Shown: positions 23,466-33,980, numbered from the stretch's first letter. The stretch is 64,000 nt of DNA from Epiperipatus broadwayi (GCA_028023455.1 JAQFVV010012403.1:806001-870000); one strand, 5' to 3'. Notes: a model not told the origin generated them from the sequence alone. Translations and numbers: made by a program.

Positions 23466-23689
23466 GACATTACATGACTTTTATTAGCAATTAACTATTC
23501 AAATATACATGTAATTTTGTGTTTTTGGAAAGTTTGTGAAATTAGCATTTTATATGTAATTTTATTTTAGGACTATTTCTATCATCTAGTTTAATTGTCA
23601 AATAGGTTTAGAAATATTCAAACTTTACTCTTTTCAAATATATTATTGTTTAGTATATAATACAAAATGTTCAATGGTATTATTCTTAT

Positions 23690-24045
23690 GTCTTCTTCAG
23701 TTATTACCAAGTGACCAATGATTTCACTACTAATAATCTGTGCCCTATAGATACATCGTAGCAAACTTTCCATACCACAGTATGCCACCCAGTGCAAAGC
23801 CAAAGTAACCAATGCTATGTCAAGTCTTCTCAGATCCAATGTTCTTTATTGATAAAATCACAAGCTAGAAACTAGTCTGGAGATATTGGATGGAAGACAC
23901 TGGCTAAGGATTTTGTGCATTAACACCTTGCATCCATTGATTACTGTGTCTTGCACTAGGTGGCATTACAGTATGGAGATTTTTGCTACTGTTTTAACAG
24001 CTTGTGTAAGAATAATAAATTGTGGTCATATGACCTTTACATTCC
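23690..24045. mobile_element. RZ1 palindromic element, decayed
   Basis: Both arms are recognisable (CACAGTATGCCACCCAGTGC and GCACTAGGTGGCATTACAG) and the right end AGAATAATAAATTGTGGTCATATGACC matches other RZ1 ends. A ribozyme relic lies at 23828-23890 on the plus strand: TTGATAA replaces CTGATGA while GAAACTAGTC and TGGAGATATTGGAT are kept. Inactive. Confidence 0.7.
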
Positions 24046-24054
24046 TGAATACTG

Positions 24055-24345
24055 AATTTACAGTGATAGTCTAACCAATTTAGATTATTTAGAGTGCTGC
24101 CATTTGGTTAGATGGTTACCTCAAATTCAATGTCTATTAATTTAAACAACTTTCTATATTTCTACTGACACTGATTGGGCCAGAAACAACTGAAGAAGAT
24201 AGGAGAATAATATTCCCCCAAATATTGCATTGCATACTAAGCAGCTTGCTTCTATTAACAGTTGAATGTATTTTGAAAATTTAAATAAAATTAAAAGGCA
24301 TTTAACAATTCTAAAGATGGATATAATCTAATATATAATTATACA
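24055..24345 (+). repeat. Family E repeat, right half
   Basis: Shares TCTAACCAA..TAG, AATATTGCATT..ATAC and CTATT.ACAGTTGAATG with 29410-29885 and 59200-59325. Confidence 0.55.
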
Positions 24346-24359
24346 TATAGTTTTGCTTT

Positions 24360-25080
24360 ACAATCTCTTATTCTGCTCCATTTATTGTTTTAGTCGAGTA
24401 TTTTTTTTTATTCACGAGAAGAATCTAATCTATTATTATAATATTTTCTTTTCATGAGTCAAAATCTTTGCTGAAGATAGGTGCAACATCAGAGACACCC
24501 TTGGCCACATTGGTGAAGTTTCTTATGTATACCATACTTGTTTCTCTTATGCATATATATTTACATCTTTAAATATATATATATGATGTTATAGTTTTTT
24601 TGTATTAAGTTTCACGATTGACTAGCCCATATTTTTCAACTTTTATTTTCTGTTGCCTCCAACAAAATCTCCCACCTCTTGAATTTAATAACAGTAATTC
24701 ATTTTTGACCTTTCCTCCCAAAAATCATTAATTTTTTCAAACGCGATCCTACCAGACATTTTAATTTTTTTTATAATTTTAAATATATCTGTGTTCTTTA
24801 AATAACGAATATTTACCAGTTGTTGAAGTGAAAACTTTTTTGTTTTATTAAATAATAATGTTAGCTAGCGTGTGATGACCTAAAGTAGTTTAACCGTCAA
24901 TAATTGGAAATATATGGAACATGAATAACTATAGAACTAGAGTGTAATGATAAATAAAATGGCTTATTACTCAAAAGTACATAGGAAGATTGGCACCAGA
25001 AATGCAGAGGTAGACCATGATCCATATACCTTGAGCTTCAAAAGGGCGCTCTATTACTGCATCAAATTTATGCTGGATGT
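24360..25080. other. No gene seen
   Basis: AT-rich with a (TA)n patch near 24570-24585. Nothing else recognised. Confidence 0.4.
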
Positions 25081-25208
25081 ATGAATATATATTACTTATC
25101 CATATAAATAAATATAGGGAATTTGAACTCAGACTTTCAAACCACTTCACTATCCACACTATCTCATATTACTGATACACATGACCACACACATGCAGAA
25201 ATGATAAA

Positions 25209-25264
25209 TAATCACCAATAGCGTATTTCGTGCTAAAGCAGCACTCATCAGTTGTTCCAGATTA
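25209..25264 (-). ncRNA. Hammerhead ribozyme motif, near-intact core (RZ2)
   Basis: Minus strand: TAATC, TGG, AACAA, CTGATGA, stem II GTGCT-GCTTT-AGCAC (5 perfect pairs), GAA, short stem III ATACGCT, A, then TTGGT and GATTA. Core boxes are intact. Stem I has one mismatch (AACAA for ACCAA), and stem III is shorter than in the 36996 copy. Activity possible but uncertain. Confidence 0.75.
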
Positions 25265-25316
25265 CCATCTCCCATACATATAAATAATCAGTGCTCAGTA
25301 TATGTATGGGAGATGG

Positions 25317-25373
25317 TAATCTGGACCAACTGATGAGTGCTGGTTTAACACGAAATATGTATATTGGTGATTA
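25317..25373 (+). ncRNA. Hammerhead ribozyme motif, intact core (RZ2)
   Basis: TAATC-TGG-ACCAA, CTGATGA, stem II GTGCT-GGTTT-AACAC (one C/A mismatch), GAA, stem III AT-ATGT-AT, then A at the cleavage position (triplet ATA), followed by TTGGT-GATTA. Stem I pairs as ACCAA/TTGGT and TAATC/GATTA around a 3-nt bulge. All invariant residues of the hammerhead core are present; type I topology. Confidence 0.85.
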
Positions 25374-25480
25374 TTTATTTTTTCTGCATGTGGGTGGTCA
25401 TGTGTATCAGTAGAATGAGATAGTGTGGATAGTGAAGTGGCTTGAAAGTCTGAGTTCAAATCCCCTATATTTACAATTAG

Positions 25481-25800
25481 GCTCCAGGTCTAAGAGTGTC
25501 TGGTATTTCAAATCTTGATAGTTCTAATATAGATGAAATTTGACTGGAAGCACTGAAAATCCTCAGCAAACTATATGTAAACTAACCATCAGTAAATATA
25601 GAATGGACCCACCTATATTTAGATTTTGATCATATATAAGTATATCATTTATTGATATATTAATATGAGCATTCTGAAATCACTGACTAATTAAAAGGGA
25701 ATGCTTTTAATAACCTCTAAATATCAAATTAATCTTTAGTTAACAGACGTAAATTAGTTATTGTGATTTCAAAATAGCTTATAGTCCTGAAATTATGTTG
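25481..25800. other. Non-coding spacer
   Basis: The start (ACAATTAGGCTCCAGG...GTATTTCAAAT) is RZ2 right-end sequence, seen inverted at 36850. The remainder to 25800 holds nothing I recognise. Confidence 0.45.
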
Positions 25801-26678
25801 GTATACATAAACCATGGCTGCAGAAAGGAATTTGCGGTTAACTAAAAGGAGATCTTTTGATTCCTCTTGGAGACCTTAAAGGTACCAAGCAGGGCAAATT
25901 CCTAATGTCAACACTATACATTCTCGTCATAGCAGTTGTTATTATTATGTGATTATTCATACAGTATATGAACATGAATGGACAGCTCACCAACACATTA
26001 GCCAGTGTGGTGAATTTAGTGGCTTTTTACTTCATGAGTTTAAGATCAAGAATCACCACGGTCTTTCTTCTCAGTTGCCTAATAGTTCTTAACTGAAATA
26101 TCATCCGAGTTTTCTTGAAAGCAGAATGAAAGTGTGTGTGAATAATTTTTTTTTTCTAATAGATATTTACAATCATGACAGACAAAAATAAATCATGGCC
26201 CTTATTCCCAGGAAACTGTAAAGTCATCAACCAAGGCAGTGGTTGGTGGCCAAAGACGGAGAGTGCTAAGAATATTCTGCTTGCAAAACCAGGCTGCCAT
26301 TTGACAACAATCTTTTATTTAGGCATTTACAACTGCAGATCACTTTCAAACAAAGAATATTGCAAGAATTGGATTTTGTGAAATTAGAAGAAAAGGTGAA
26401 GAGATAATTGATGTAAAAAGTGGGCATGTATTGTATTACAAAGGAACAAACATTGGAAATAGAAACGGAGTAGGATTCATTATAAATGAAATGTGAAAGA
26501 ACAACATAGTGGAGATTAAGGTTATATCTGACAGAATGGCAAGATTAGTTATCCATAGCAGATATAAAATACGGATAATTTGGGTTTATGCTCCATTAAG
26601 TTTTCATTGTGATGAAGAAGCAGAGGATTTTTATATGGATGAACAAATGATCAGACCAAACAACATTTTAAATTTGTC

Positions 26679-26897
26679 ATGAGAGACTTTGGTGCTAGAA
26701 TCGGTAAACAATTGAAAGATGAAAGTGCTGTAGGTAAATTTTGTTTTAGTAATAGAAATGAGAGAGGATATAGACTTGTGGAGTTTGCAGAAAAAGAAAG
26801 ACTTTATATTATGAATTCTTTTTTTTTTTTGAGAAAAATGTTGAATGCTTGCAGAAAAAGAAAGACTTTATATTATGAATTCTTTTTTTTTTTTTGA
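26679..26897 (+). pseudogene. LINE-A3 endonuclease C-terminal fragment
   Basis: Reads MRDFGARIGKQ...SAVGKF, then NERGYRLVEFAEKERLYIMNSFF. The catalytic Asn of DFN is Gly. The tail repeats CRKRKTLYYEFFFFF in a shifted frame because the underlying DNA is duplicated. Confidence 0.8.
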
Positions 26898-26912
26898 GAA
26901 AAATGTTGAATG
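26787..26912 (+). repeat. Tandem duplication inside LINE-A3
   Basis: GCAGAAAAAGAAAGACTTTA...TATGAATTC + T run + GAGAAAAATGTTGAATGC occurs twice, about 63 bp apart, almost identical. Consistent with slippage around the T run. Confidence 0.85.
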
Positions 26913-27548
26913 CAAATGGACATGGAAACATCCAAATGAGGATTCAGCAGAACTGGATTATGTTTTGACTAATATAAAATACGTATTTCAAAATTGTAAT
27001 GTTCTGAATAAATTCAATGCATGAAGTGATCATCAGTTAGTAAGATGAAATATACAAAAATAGAAAGACGAAATTTATTTTAAAAAACAATATTAACAGT
27101 TGATATTTCTAATCTTCAGAAACATTCCAATAAATTTAAATTAGAACTTGCAAATCGTTTTCAAATATTAACAGATTTTGAACATGATTCACATTTGAAT
27201 GAAATTAATAGAAAGATAACTGATATACATTTAAAAACTTTAACAAATTTAGCTGGTGCAAAGAAAGCAGCAATTGGCCAGTAAAATTTCTTCTGAGATG
27301 ACAATTTATGAGGAAAAGAAGGAATATGAAAATATATAAAAATGATGCATTAAGAAGGAATGAATATCTCAAATTTTGTAAAGTGGTGCGAAAAAGGGAT
27401 GATAATGATATAAGAAAGTATAATAGTAAAGTAGCAAGGAAAACTATAGAAAAGTATAAACGTCTTAAGTAAAACAAAATCTTGATATTGGTAGAAAACA
27501 TTTCTGCAATAAGAAAAAGGGATTATTACTAAAAAGAGAGATGACATC

Positions 27549-27812
27549 ATGAAATGTATAGAAGAGTTCTATCTAGAATTATATTGCAATAAAGAAAAGG
27601 GAAAAGTAGTTCTTACAATTACTATATTTTCTGAATTGCCCAGGATTTTAAATGAAAAAGTGAGACATAGAATTAAATTTATGAAGAAGGGAAAAGCTGC
27701 AGAAAATGATGTAATTATAATTGATATCTTAAAAGAAACAGGTGAAGAAATAGAAAAAAGTGTAAAGTTATATACCAAATATCTAAATGAAAAAGATGTA
27801 CCAGATGATTGA
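27549..27812 (+). pseudogene. LINE-A3 RT N-terminal region fragment
   Basis: Encodes MKCIEEFYLELY, ELPRILNEKVRHRIKFMKKGKA and DVIIIDILKETGEEI, the region just before RT motif 1 in this family; copy A1 has the equivalent ITSKLPKIL. The next segment (27830-28420) continues in other frames with stops, including VDYDKAFD-like and LDFAGDVVF stretches. Confidence 0.75.
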
Positions 27813-29409
27813 AAGAATGCAGTATTAATATTTTTAAAAGGTAATAAAAAAGATAGTAGAAATTACAGATCTATCAGTCTTTTATCTGTTCTATACAAAA
27901 TTTTTGCCAAAATAATTTAATTCATCTTCAGTGAACTTGGGATTTTAATCATCCAAGAAAAACACCTGGAATTGTGGTTTTAATACAGTCGATTACATCC
28001 AAGTATTACGAGAAGTTATAGAAAGAACCAATGAATACGGTATGTCATTATGTTTTTAGATTGTAGATTATGATAAGGCATTTGATTGTATTAGCATTTC
28101 TTCAGTGATTAAAGCATTGGATCATTAGGATATAGACCTAGAATAATGTCATATTCTGAAGAATATTTATAAAAATATAATGATACTAAAAAAATGAACA
28201 TTGAGAAAGGTGTAAGACAGGGTGACCTCATATTCCCAAAACTTTTTACAGCAGTTTTGCAAGAAGTATTTTGTGGATTAAAATGAGAAACCAAGGAAGT
28301 AAAAGTAAATGGAGATTATTTAAGTCATCTAGATTTTGCAGGTGATGTAGTTTTTGCAAATAATGCTTTAGAGGTTCGAGAAATGTTGCAAGAGTTATCA
28401 GATGAAAATGAAAAAGTAGGATAAAAAAGACAAATAATGTTCAGTTGATTTTCTTAAAAGATGGAAATAAAGATTGATCATGATAGTTAGAAAAGTTAAC
28501 AATTACAAATACTTTGGTTAAATTATTAGTACACATAAAAATACGATGAATAAAATTAATCACAGGATTAAACTTGGTTGGAGTGCTTTTGGTAGAAATA
28601 ACTTGATGTTAAAGTGGAATATGCCTATGTGCTTTTGGTAGAAATAACATTATTAAAAGGCAATATGCTTATTGTTTGAAAAGGAAGGTTTTTAATAAAT
28701 GTGTTTTATCAGTTCTTACTTATAGATCTGAGACTTGAACACTTAACAGAGACTTTACATCACTCAAGAATGTATGGAGAAATGCATGTTAGGAATAACA
28801 AGAAAAGATTGAAAATGAAATACATGAGTAAGAAAAAAACATGTTATTGACATTGAAAGAATTAAGAGATTGAAGTGGAGTTGGGATGGACATTGCTAGA
28901 AGAGATGATAATAGATGGACAATTAAAATCTTAAACTGGATTCCAAGAAATTGTATATGACCCAGAAAGAAACCACATGTGAGATGGGTGGATGAAATAA
29001 GGCAGTATGCTGGAGTGAGGTGGAGAAGAAAGGCTAGAGATTGGTGAAGATGGATTGATCTTGGAGAGACATTTATCCTGCAGTGGATCGATAATGGTTG
29101 AAAATGATGACACAAATCCAATGGTATGCTTAGATATGATCAAGCTAAATATGGGTGGGTCAATTCTATATTTACGTTTACTCATGGTTAGTTTACATAT
29201 AGCTTACTGGAGGTTTTATGTGCTTCTGCTCAAATTTTTTTTATATAAATAAATAAATAAAAAATTGTTTTCCAATTCAACCACTTTAGACTGCATATTA
29301 TAACACTAGCATGTTAATAATTGGATAACAATTTGTAAATAGAATAGAATCATAAGTTTGTTGACTCATTTCTTTAAAGAATAAACATTTGATTTGGTAT
29401 AATAGTTGT

Positions 29410-29885
29410 GATTATAAATCAGATTATTTCCATCATGTGACATTAGTTAAATGTTTTTAGAAAAAAATCACACTTTATTTAAACTTCTTAAACACATTCA
29501 ACTCTTATAATAGCCAACAAATTAGCATATAACTGCATTTCAACTGGTATTCTTCTCTGATTTCAGGTATTGCTGGCTTCAATAGTGACAATACCAGTAA
29601 GGGAATATAATCTGGAACCTGTAGATTTATGAATATTAAATTTAAAGCAACACTCTAACCAACTAGCCTTTGACAAAATAGTGTAGTGTAATTAATTGTT
29701 TAGGGTATTGCCTTAAATTCAGTATTGACATAAAGGTTTATCACTTGTAACATTGCATTATATACAAATGAACACGCTATTGCTAACAGTTGAATGCATT
29801 TGAAAAGTTTAAATGAAGTTTGAGTTTAAAAAAAAAAATTAACAATTAATATTGGATGAAGGAAATAGTCCACCATATAATTACA
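29410..29885. repeat. Family E foldback element
   Basis: Ends are inverted partners: GATTATTTCCATCATGTGAC at left and AATATTGGATGAAGGAAATAGTCC at right. Inside them TTTATTTAAACTT...AACACATTCAACT pairs with AGTTGAATGCATTTG..AAGTTTAAATGAA. The middle holds GACAATACC and CTAACCAACTAG motifs shared with 43385-43690 and 24055-24345. No ribozyme core. Confidence 0.65.
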
Positions 29886-29889
29886 TATA

Positions 29890-29965
29890 TTCATAGAAAT
29901 CAGCCAAAACTTAATATCAATAACAATCTCAGTCTGTTGTCAAGGCAACCTTTTAACAATAAAGG
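29890..29965 (+). repeat. Family F fragment
   Basis: AATATCAATAACAATCTCAG and CTGTTGTCAAGGCAACC match 14235-14345 and the inverted copy at 34535-34640. Confidence 0.55.
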
Positions 29966-29969
29966 TGGA

Positions 29970-30574
29970 ATCTTTATGTAAGTACTAAATTTAAAGTAAT
30001 ACCCTAACCAACTAGACTATACTATTTTGTTAAAGTCTATTTGGGTAGAGTGTTGATTTAAATGTAGTACTCATGAATTATATATAGAGATATAATTTCT
30101 TTAAAAATATTTTGGAGTATCTGAACAATGGAATAAATGAACTAAGTCATAATTTCTGGTTACTATTGGTGAAGATTGTGTATTGATCCCTTTTCAGAAA
30201 TGGTATTTTACTGATTCCTTTTAGAGCTCATTGTCATTATAAAATGTGTGCCAAAAGCAGGTCAGACTCACATGTAAATCAAAACTGTCCCCAAACATCT
30301 TTTGTTTTATTCATAGCTAGTTTTTATTTTAAGATAATTATCATCTGATCTCAATTTTCTGTATCTTGTCTTCAGATTCTCTATATTGTCAACATATGAT
30401 TTTTCTGCCCCAAAATACAGATAATAACCTAATTATATAAATGAGACTTTTTGTGAACAATTGTTTAAGTAAAATTTTTAGTGAGTTAATTGAGAGCAAA
30501 AATTATAAGTAAATTAGTGAAATTGAACTGTAAAGGTACTATAAAATAATTCATGTAACAATTAAAGAGAACCA
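29970..30574. other. Fragment of family E, then nothing recognised
   Basis: 29985-30075 resembles the middle of family E (ACCCTAACCAACTAGACTATAC). The rest to 30574 shows no coding frame or repeat that I recognise. Confidence 0.4.
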
Positions 30575-30577
30575 TGA

Positions 30578-30680
30578 TGAAAAATAAACCTTATTACATC
30601 TTAACAGAGAACTAAACCTTATTACATCTTAACAGAGAACTTCACAAACCTTATTACATCTTAACAGAGAACTTCACAAT
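30578..30680 (+). repeat. Tandem repeat, three units
   Basis: ACCTTATTACATCTTAACAG plus AGAACT... is repeated three times with a 27-35 bp period, copies identical apart from one short deletion. Confidence 0.85.
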
Positions 30681-30734
30681 TCAAGAAAATAAGCAATCTG
30701 TAGCAGTGTTAGGAAAACTTAGAGATATGGTAAT

Positions 30735-30787
30735 AATTATAGTTAGAAAGCAATCACCACTAACAACTTATAATATTAAACAATGAT
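30735..30787 (+). repeat. Family F piece serving as RZ1 target
   Basis: AGCAATCACCACTAACAACTTATAATATTAAACAATGAT; the last 13 bases form the left copy of the TSD of the element that follows. Confidence 0.55.
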
Positions 30788-30920
30788 CATCATCTCTTAC
30801 TAGCACATAATTGTTGTAAACAAAAGCAAAACTCCATACAGTAGTGCCACCCTGTGCTAACCAGAGTAATCAATAGATGCCAGAAGGTTTGTGCATAAAA
30901 TCCCTATCTAGTACCTACTC

Positions 30921-30979
30921 ATCCAATATCCCCAAACTAGTTTCTGGCTTGTGGCTATCATCAGTGAGGAGCCTTGGAT
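30921..30979 (-). ncRNA. Hammerhead ribozyme, intact core with GTT triplet (RZ1)
   Basis: Minus strand: ATCCAA-GGC-TCCTCA, CTGATGA, stem II TAGC-CACAA-GCCA, GAAAC, TA, GTT, then TGGGGA-TA-TTGGAT. Stem I pairs TCCTCA with TGGGGA (one G-T wobble) and ATCCAA with TTGGAT around an internal loop. Stem III is two pairs with a TA loop. Every invariant core base is present. The triplet is GTT, usually slower than GTC, and stem II has one A/C mismatch. Confidence 0.88.
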
Positions 30980-31375
30980 CTGAGAGCACTGCACCTAGAT
31001 TTTAGGATCTAATGCAACCCTCCAGCAGCCACCTTTTAAATCTACTTTATTACAAAACTATGAGAATGAAATTTAAAAACACAAAAATATTTTCAATCTA
31101 AGCCCAATAGCTTATATAGTCATATGGGTCTGAACTCAATTCAGCATTCATAGATTTTGCTGTCTTTTGGCTCTTAAACAACCATAGTTACCATTATCCT
31201 ATTAGGCAGGATTGGTGTTAAATCACTAAACATCACATGATCACTATCTCATACTAGCATATAATTGTTGTAAACAAAAGCAAAACTCCATACAGTAGTG
31301 CCACCCTGTGCTAACTAGAGTAATCAATAGATGCCAGAAGGCTTGTGCATAAAACCCCTATCTAAGTGCCTACTC

Positions 31376-31434
31376 ATCCAATATCCCCAAGCTAGTTTAT
31401 GGCTTGTGGCCATCATCAGTGAGGAGCCTTGGAT
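31376..31434 (-). ncRNA. Hammerhead ribozyme motif with G12 and U16.1 lost (RZ1)
   Basis: Minus strand as in the 30921 copy with stem II TGGC-CACAA-GCCA perfect, but TAAAC replaces GAAAC and the triplet region reads GCTT. Predicted inactive. The plus-strand copy at 31661 carries exactly the same changes. Confidence 0.85.
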
Positions 31435-31660
31435 CTGAGAGCACTGCACCTAGATCTTAGGATCTAATGCAACCCTCCAGCAGCCACCTTTTAACTCTAC
31501 TTTACTACAAAACTATGAGAATGAAATTGAAAACACAAAAATATTTTCAATCTAAGCTCAATAGCTTATATAGTCATATGGGTCTGAACTCAATTCAGCA
31601 CCCATAGATTTTGGTGTCTTTGGCTCTTAAACAACCATAGCCACCATTATCCTATTAGGC

Positions 31661-31710
31661 TCTCCACTGATGATGGCCACAAGCCATAAACTAGCTTGGG
31701 GATATTGGAT
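31661..31710 (+). ncRNA. Hammerhead ribozyme motif, truncated, G12 lost (RZ1)
   Basis: TCTCCA, CTGATGA, TGGC-CACAA-GCCA, TAAAC, TAGCT, TGGGGATATTGGAT. The distal 5' strand of stem I is missing because the inverted half starts here. It shares its two core mutations with 31376. Confidence 0.8.
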
Positions 31711-32104
31711 GAGTAGGCACTTAGATAGGGGTTTTATGCACAAGCCTTCTGGCATCTATTGATTACTCTGGTTAGCACAGGGTGGCACTACTGTGTGGAG
31801 TTTTGCTTTTGTTTACAACAATTATGTGCTAGTATGAGATGGTGATCATGTGATGTTTAGTGGTTTAACACCAATCCTGCCTAATAGGATAATGGTGGCT
31901 ATGGTTGTTTAAGAGCCAAAGACACCAAAATCTATGGGTGCTGAATTGAGTTCAGACCCATATGACTATATAAGCTATTGAGCTTAGATTGAAAATATTT
32001 TTGTGTTTTCAATTTCATTCTCATAGTTTTGTAGTAAAGTAGAGTTAAAAGGTGGCTGCTGGAGGGTTGCATTAGATCCTAAGATCTAGGTGCAGTGCTC
32101 TCAG

Positions 32105-32164
32105 ATCCAAGACTCCTCACTGATGATGGCCACAAGCCAGAAACTAGTTTTGGGGATATTGGAT
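32105..32164 (+). ncRNA. Hammerhead ribozyme motif, near-intact (RZ1)
   Basis: ATCCAA-GAC-TCCTCA, CTGATGA, stem II TGGC-CACAA-GCCA (perfect), GAAAC, TA, GTT, T, TGGGGATATTGGAT. There is one extra T after the cleavage triplet compared with 30921, which may weaken stem I at the junction. Core bases all present. Confidence 0.85.
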
Positions 32165-32289
32165 GAGTAGGCACTAGATAGGGATTTTATGCACAAGCCT
32201 TCTGGCATCTATTGATTACTCTGGTTAGCACAGGGTGGCACTACTGTATGGAGTTTTGCTTTTGATTAAACAATGATGTTAAATACAAA

Positions 32290-33050
32290 GATACTCTCAC
32301 CCCAGCCATAATATAAAGACTCTGAGAAAATAAAAATGGCCTTATTTTCAAACCCAATCTTCATATTACTGTTTAATATTATAGTATGGTGCTAGCAAGG
32401 AGGGCAATTGCCTTTTAAATATAATTACAAACTGACACTTCATTAATAAAATTCATTGATTATTACATAATTTAATATCTTTTAATATTAGCATGAACTA
32501 AGTTATATTTCATAAGGGTTAATACGATAATTAAAAAGAAATTGATTTAAAATGAAGAATTTATATATTCATGCTCTCACTGCAAGACACTTAAGATTGG
32601 TCCATATAAAGTGCATTTGGGTTTGAAAATAAGTTCTTATTTTCTTAGTCTTTATCTTCTGGCTGGGGTAAAAGTAGCTTTGCATTTAAAATCACTGTTT
32701 AATATTATAGTAAGGAACTAATGAGGAGGTTTATTTTAAATAGAATTACAGTCTGACACTAGTAAAATGTATTATTAGATATGATAATAATAAAAATATT
32801 AAAAAATGCACAATTATATCAACACAAATAAATACTGATAAAAAATTTAATTATTTAATTTTGAAAAAAAAGTGTTTTGTGAAATTATTTAATTTTGAAA
32901 AAAAAGTGTTTTGTGATATAGACAACTTGTAACTTTAAAGGGGAATTATTATTTTATAAATATAATTGGGGCTTTAATTTATTAAAGAGTTTATTTAATT
33001 AAAGTAGCATTCATTTAATTAAAGTAGCATTCTCACCTCTTAAGCTTAAT
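32290..33050. other. Non-coding, with short tandem duplications
   Basis: 32864-32920 holds two copies of TTATTTAATTTTGAAAAAAA + GTGTTTTGTGA (35-bp period). 32991-33032 holds two copies of TTTAATTAAAGTAGCATTC. Otherwise AT-rich without recognised genes. Confidence 0.6.
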
Positions 33051-33102
33051 ATCATCTATATTATATATTACTTTTTACAATGCTTTTTTACAACCCACTG
33101 TT

Positions 33103-33135
33103 GACAGTTTCAATTGCTCCAGCAATCTTCTTCAG
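33103..33135 (-). ncRNA. Hammerhead-like motif (family J), tentative
   Basis: Minus strand: CTGAAGA, A, GATTGC-TGGA-GCAATT, GAAAC, T, GTC. CTGANGA, GAAA and GTC are all present around a stable hairpin. There is an extra A before stem II and stem I is short (GTT/AAC), so this may be a degenerate hammerhead or a coincidence of a conserved hairpin. Confidence 0.45.
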
Positions 33136-33165
33136 AACTTATATTTCCAAATCTAAGTAGAAGTT

Positions 33166-33198
33166 CTGAAGAAGATTGCTGGAGCAATCAAAACTGCC
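33166..33198 (+). ncRNA. Hammerhead-like motif (family J), mutated
   Basis: CTGAAGA, A, GATTGC-TGGA-GCAATC, AAAAC, T, GCC: the stem II hairpin is perfect (6 pairs) but G12 and the triplet are changed compared with 33103. Confidence 0.4.
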
Positions 33199-33240
33199 AA
33201 TAGTGTGTTGTAAAAAAGCATTGTAAAAAGTAATAAAAGA

Positions 33241-33980
33241 ATATAGATAATATTAATATTATCTGAATTTGGCAATGACTAAATCAAGAATTTTTGTTTA
33301 TAAAAGGTAAAAAAATATTCTCTGCTAAGTTTTTATTTTCTTTCTGTATAACTTATGAGATGAATGATCTTTCACACTAATCAGATATTGATGGATAGTA
33401 ATGAGTAAAAAATCTAGAAAATGAATATATGTGACAAACACACATAGCTAAACCACTTAGTAGTGTACACTATCTAATCTTGATCTAGTAATATTGATGT
33501 CTTTGATTTTATTTTCATTAATAAGCATGTTACTGATTTCTAAGCCTCAATTCTCATTTTTCCCCAAGCATCTTTTATGCTATCTAAGATCTGGAAACAG
33601 TAACCGGAAAGGTAAGATCAAATCCTTAGATTAGCTTTCATTTTTGAAGGCAGAATTCAAATATTCTGATACTTATGAGTGAGTTTCCAATATTAATAAC
33701 AGCTATCTGTAGCAGCTATACCTTTTACCAACCATTTAGGGTTATGTGATGTATGTGGAAATGTAATCAGTGTTTTAAAAAAGTCATTTGTGATGAAATA
33801 ATTGAAAATAGATCAGTGAACATGGTTTGACCTTCATCAGTAGCTGAAGGTTAGTTAGCATTCATTTACAATTTTTACATGTTCTGATAATTGCCTTCAT
33901 ACCCTACTAGAGTCCAACTTTTTATTGTATTTGGTGCACTAATGTATTAGCAGAATTATTTCTCAGTACCTTTTTTCCAT
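33241..33980. other. No gene seen
   Basis: AT-rich sequence; a CTGATGA near 33836 on the minus strand has no GAAA partner. Nothing else recognised. Confidence 0.4.

Larger units (their letters stand above)
25085..25480. mobile_element. RZ2 compact hairpin, divergent ribozyme pair
   Basis: A near-perfect inverted repeat of about 190-bp arms around a short loop near 25275-25300: left CCACACTATCTCATATTACTG pairs with right CAGTAGAATGAGATAGTGTGG. Each arm carries a hammerhead motif pointing outward (25209-25264 minus, 25317-25373 plus). Both ends hold GAGTTCAAATCCC or its complement, which looks like a pol III B box, though no convincing A box pairs with it. Transcripts of either strand would fold into a long hairpin. 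Confidence 0.85.
25805..29110 (+). mobile_element. LINE-A copy 3, nearly full length, decayed
   Basis: The most complete copy: 5' region (CAGAAAGGAATTTGCGGTTAAC...), endonuclease (about 26370-27010), linker, reverse transcriptase (about 27650-28440), C-terminal region (28500-29060) and 3' end CCTGCAGTGGATCGATAATGG followed by AAAATGATGAC. Endonuclease signatures include GHVLYYKGT, GVGFIINE and RIIWVYAP. Catalytic positions are lost (DFG for DFN, FAGD for FADD) and stops are frequent. Two internal tandem duplications are present (26787-26910 and 28575-28650). Confidence 0.85.
30788..32264. mobile_element. RZ1 1.48-kb compound element with four hammerhead motifs
   Basis: Flanked by a perfect 13-bp TSD, ATTAAACAATGAT (30775-30787 and 32265-32277). 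Structure: two direct units on the left (each with arm, minus-strand hammerhead and a body containing GCAACCCTCCAGCAGCCACC and CATATGGGTCTGAACTCAATTC), then an inverted half (31661-32264) that is nearly identical to the complement of the first 1.5 units. The second body (about 31440-31655) forms the loop. Ribozymes lie at 30921, 31376 (minus) and 31661, 32105 (plus). Same-strand cleavage sites are 455 nt (30934/30935 to 31389/31390) and 453 nt (31696/31697 to 32149/32150) apart. A tandem unit flanked by hammerheads is the defining layout of retrozymes; the inverted second half is unusual. Confidence 0.9.
33055..33240. mobile_element. Family J hairpin element
   Basis: Arms TTACTTTTTACAATGCTTTTTTACAAC..AC and GT.GTTGTAAAAAAGCATTGTAAAAAGTAA pair over about 75 bp around a short loop near 33140-33155. 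It is followed by ATATTAATATTAT and GAATTTGGCAATG, which also follow the J copy at 55014. Each arm carries a hammerhead-like core (33103-33135 minus, 33166-33198 plus). Confidence 0.75.
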
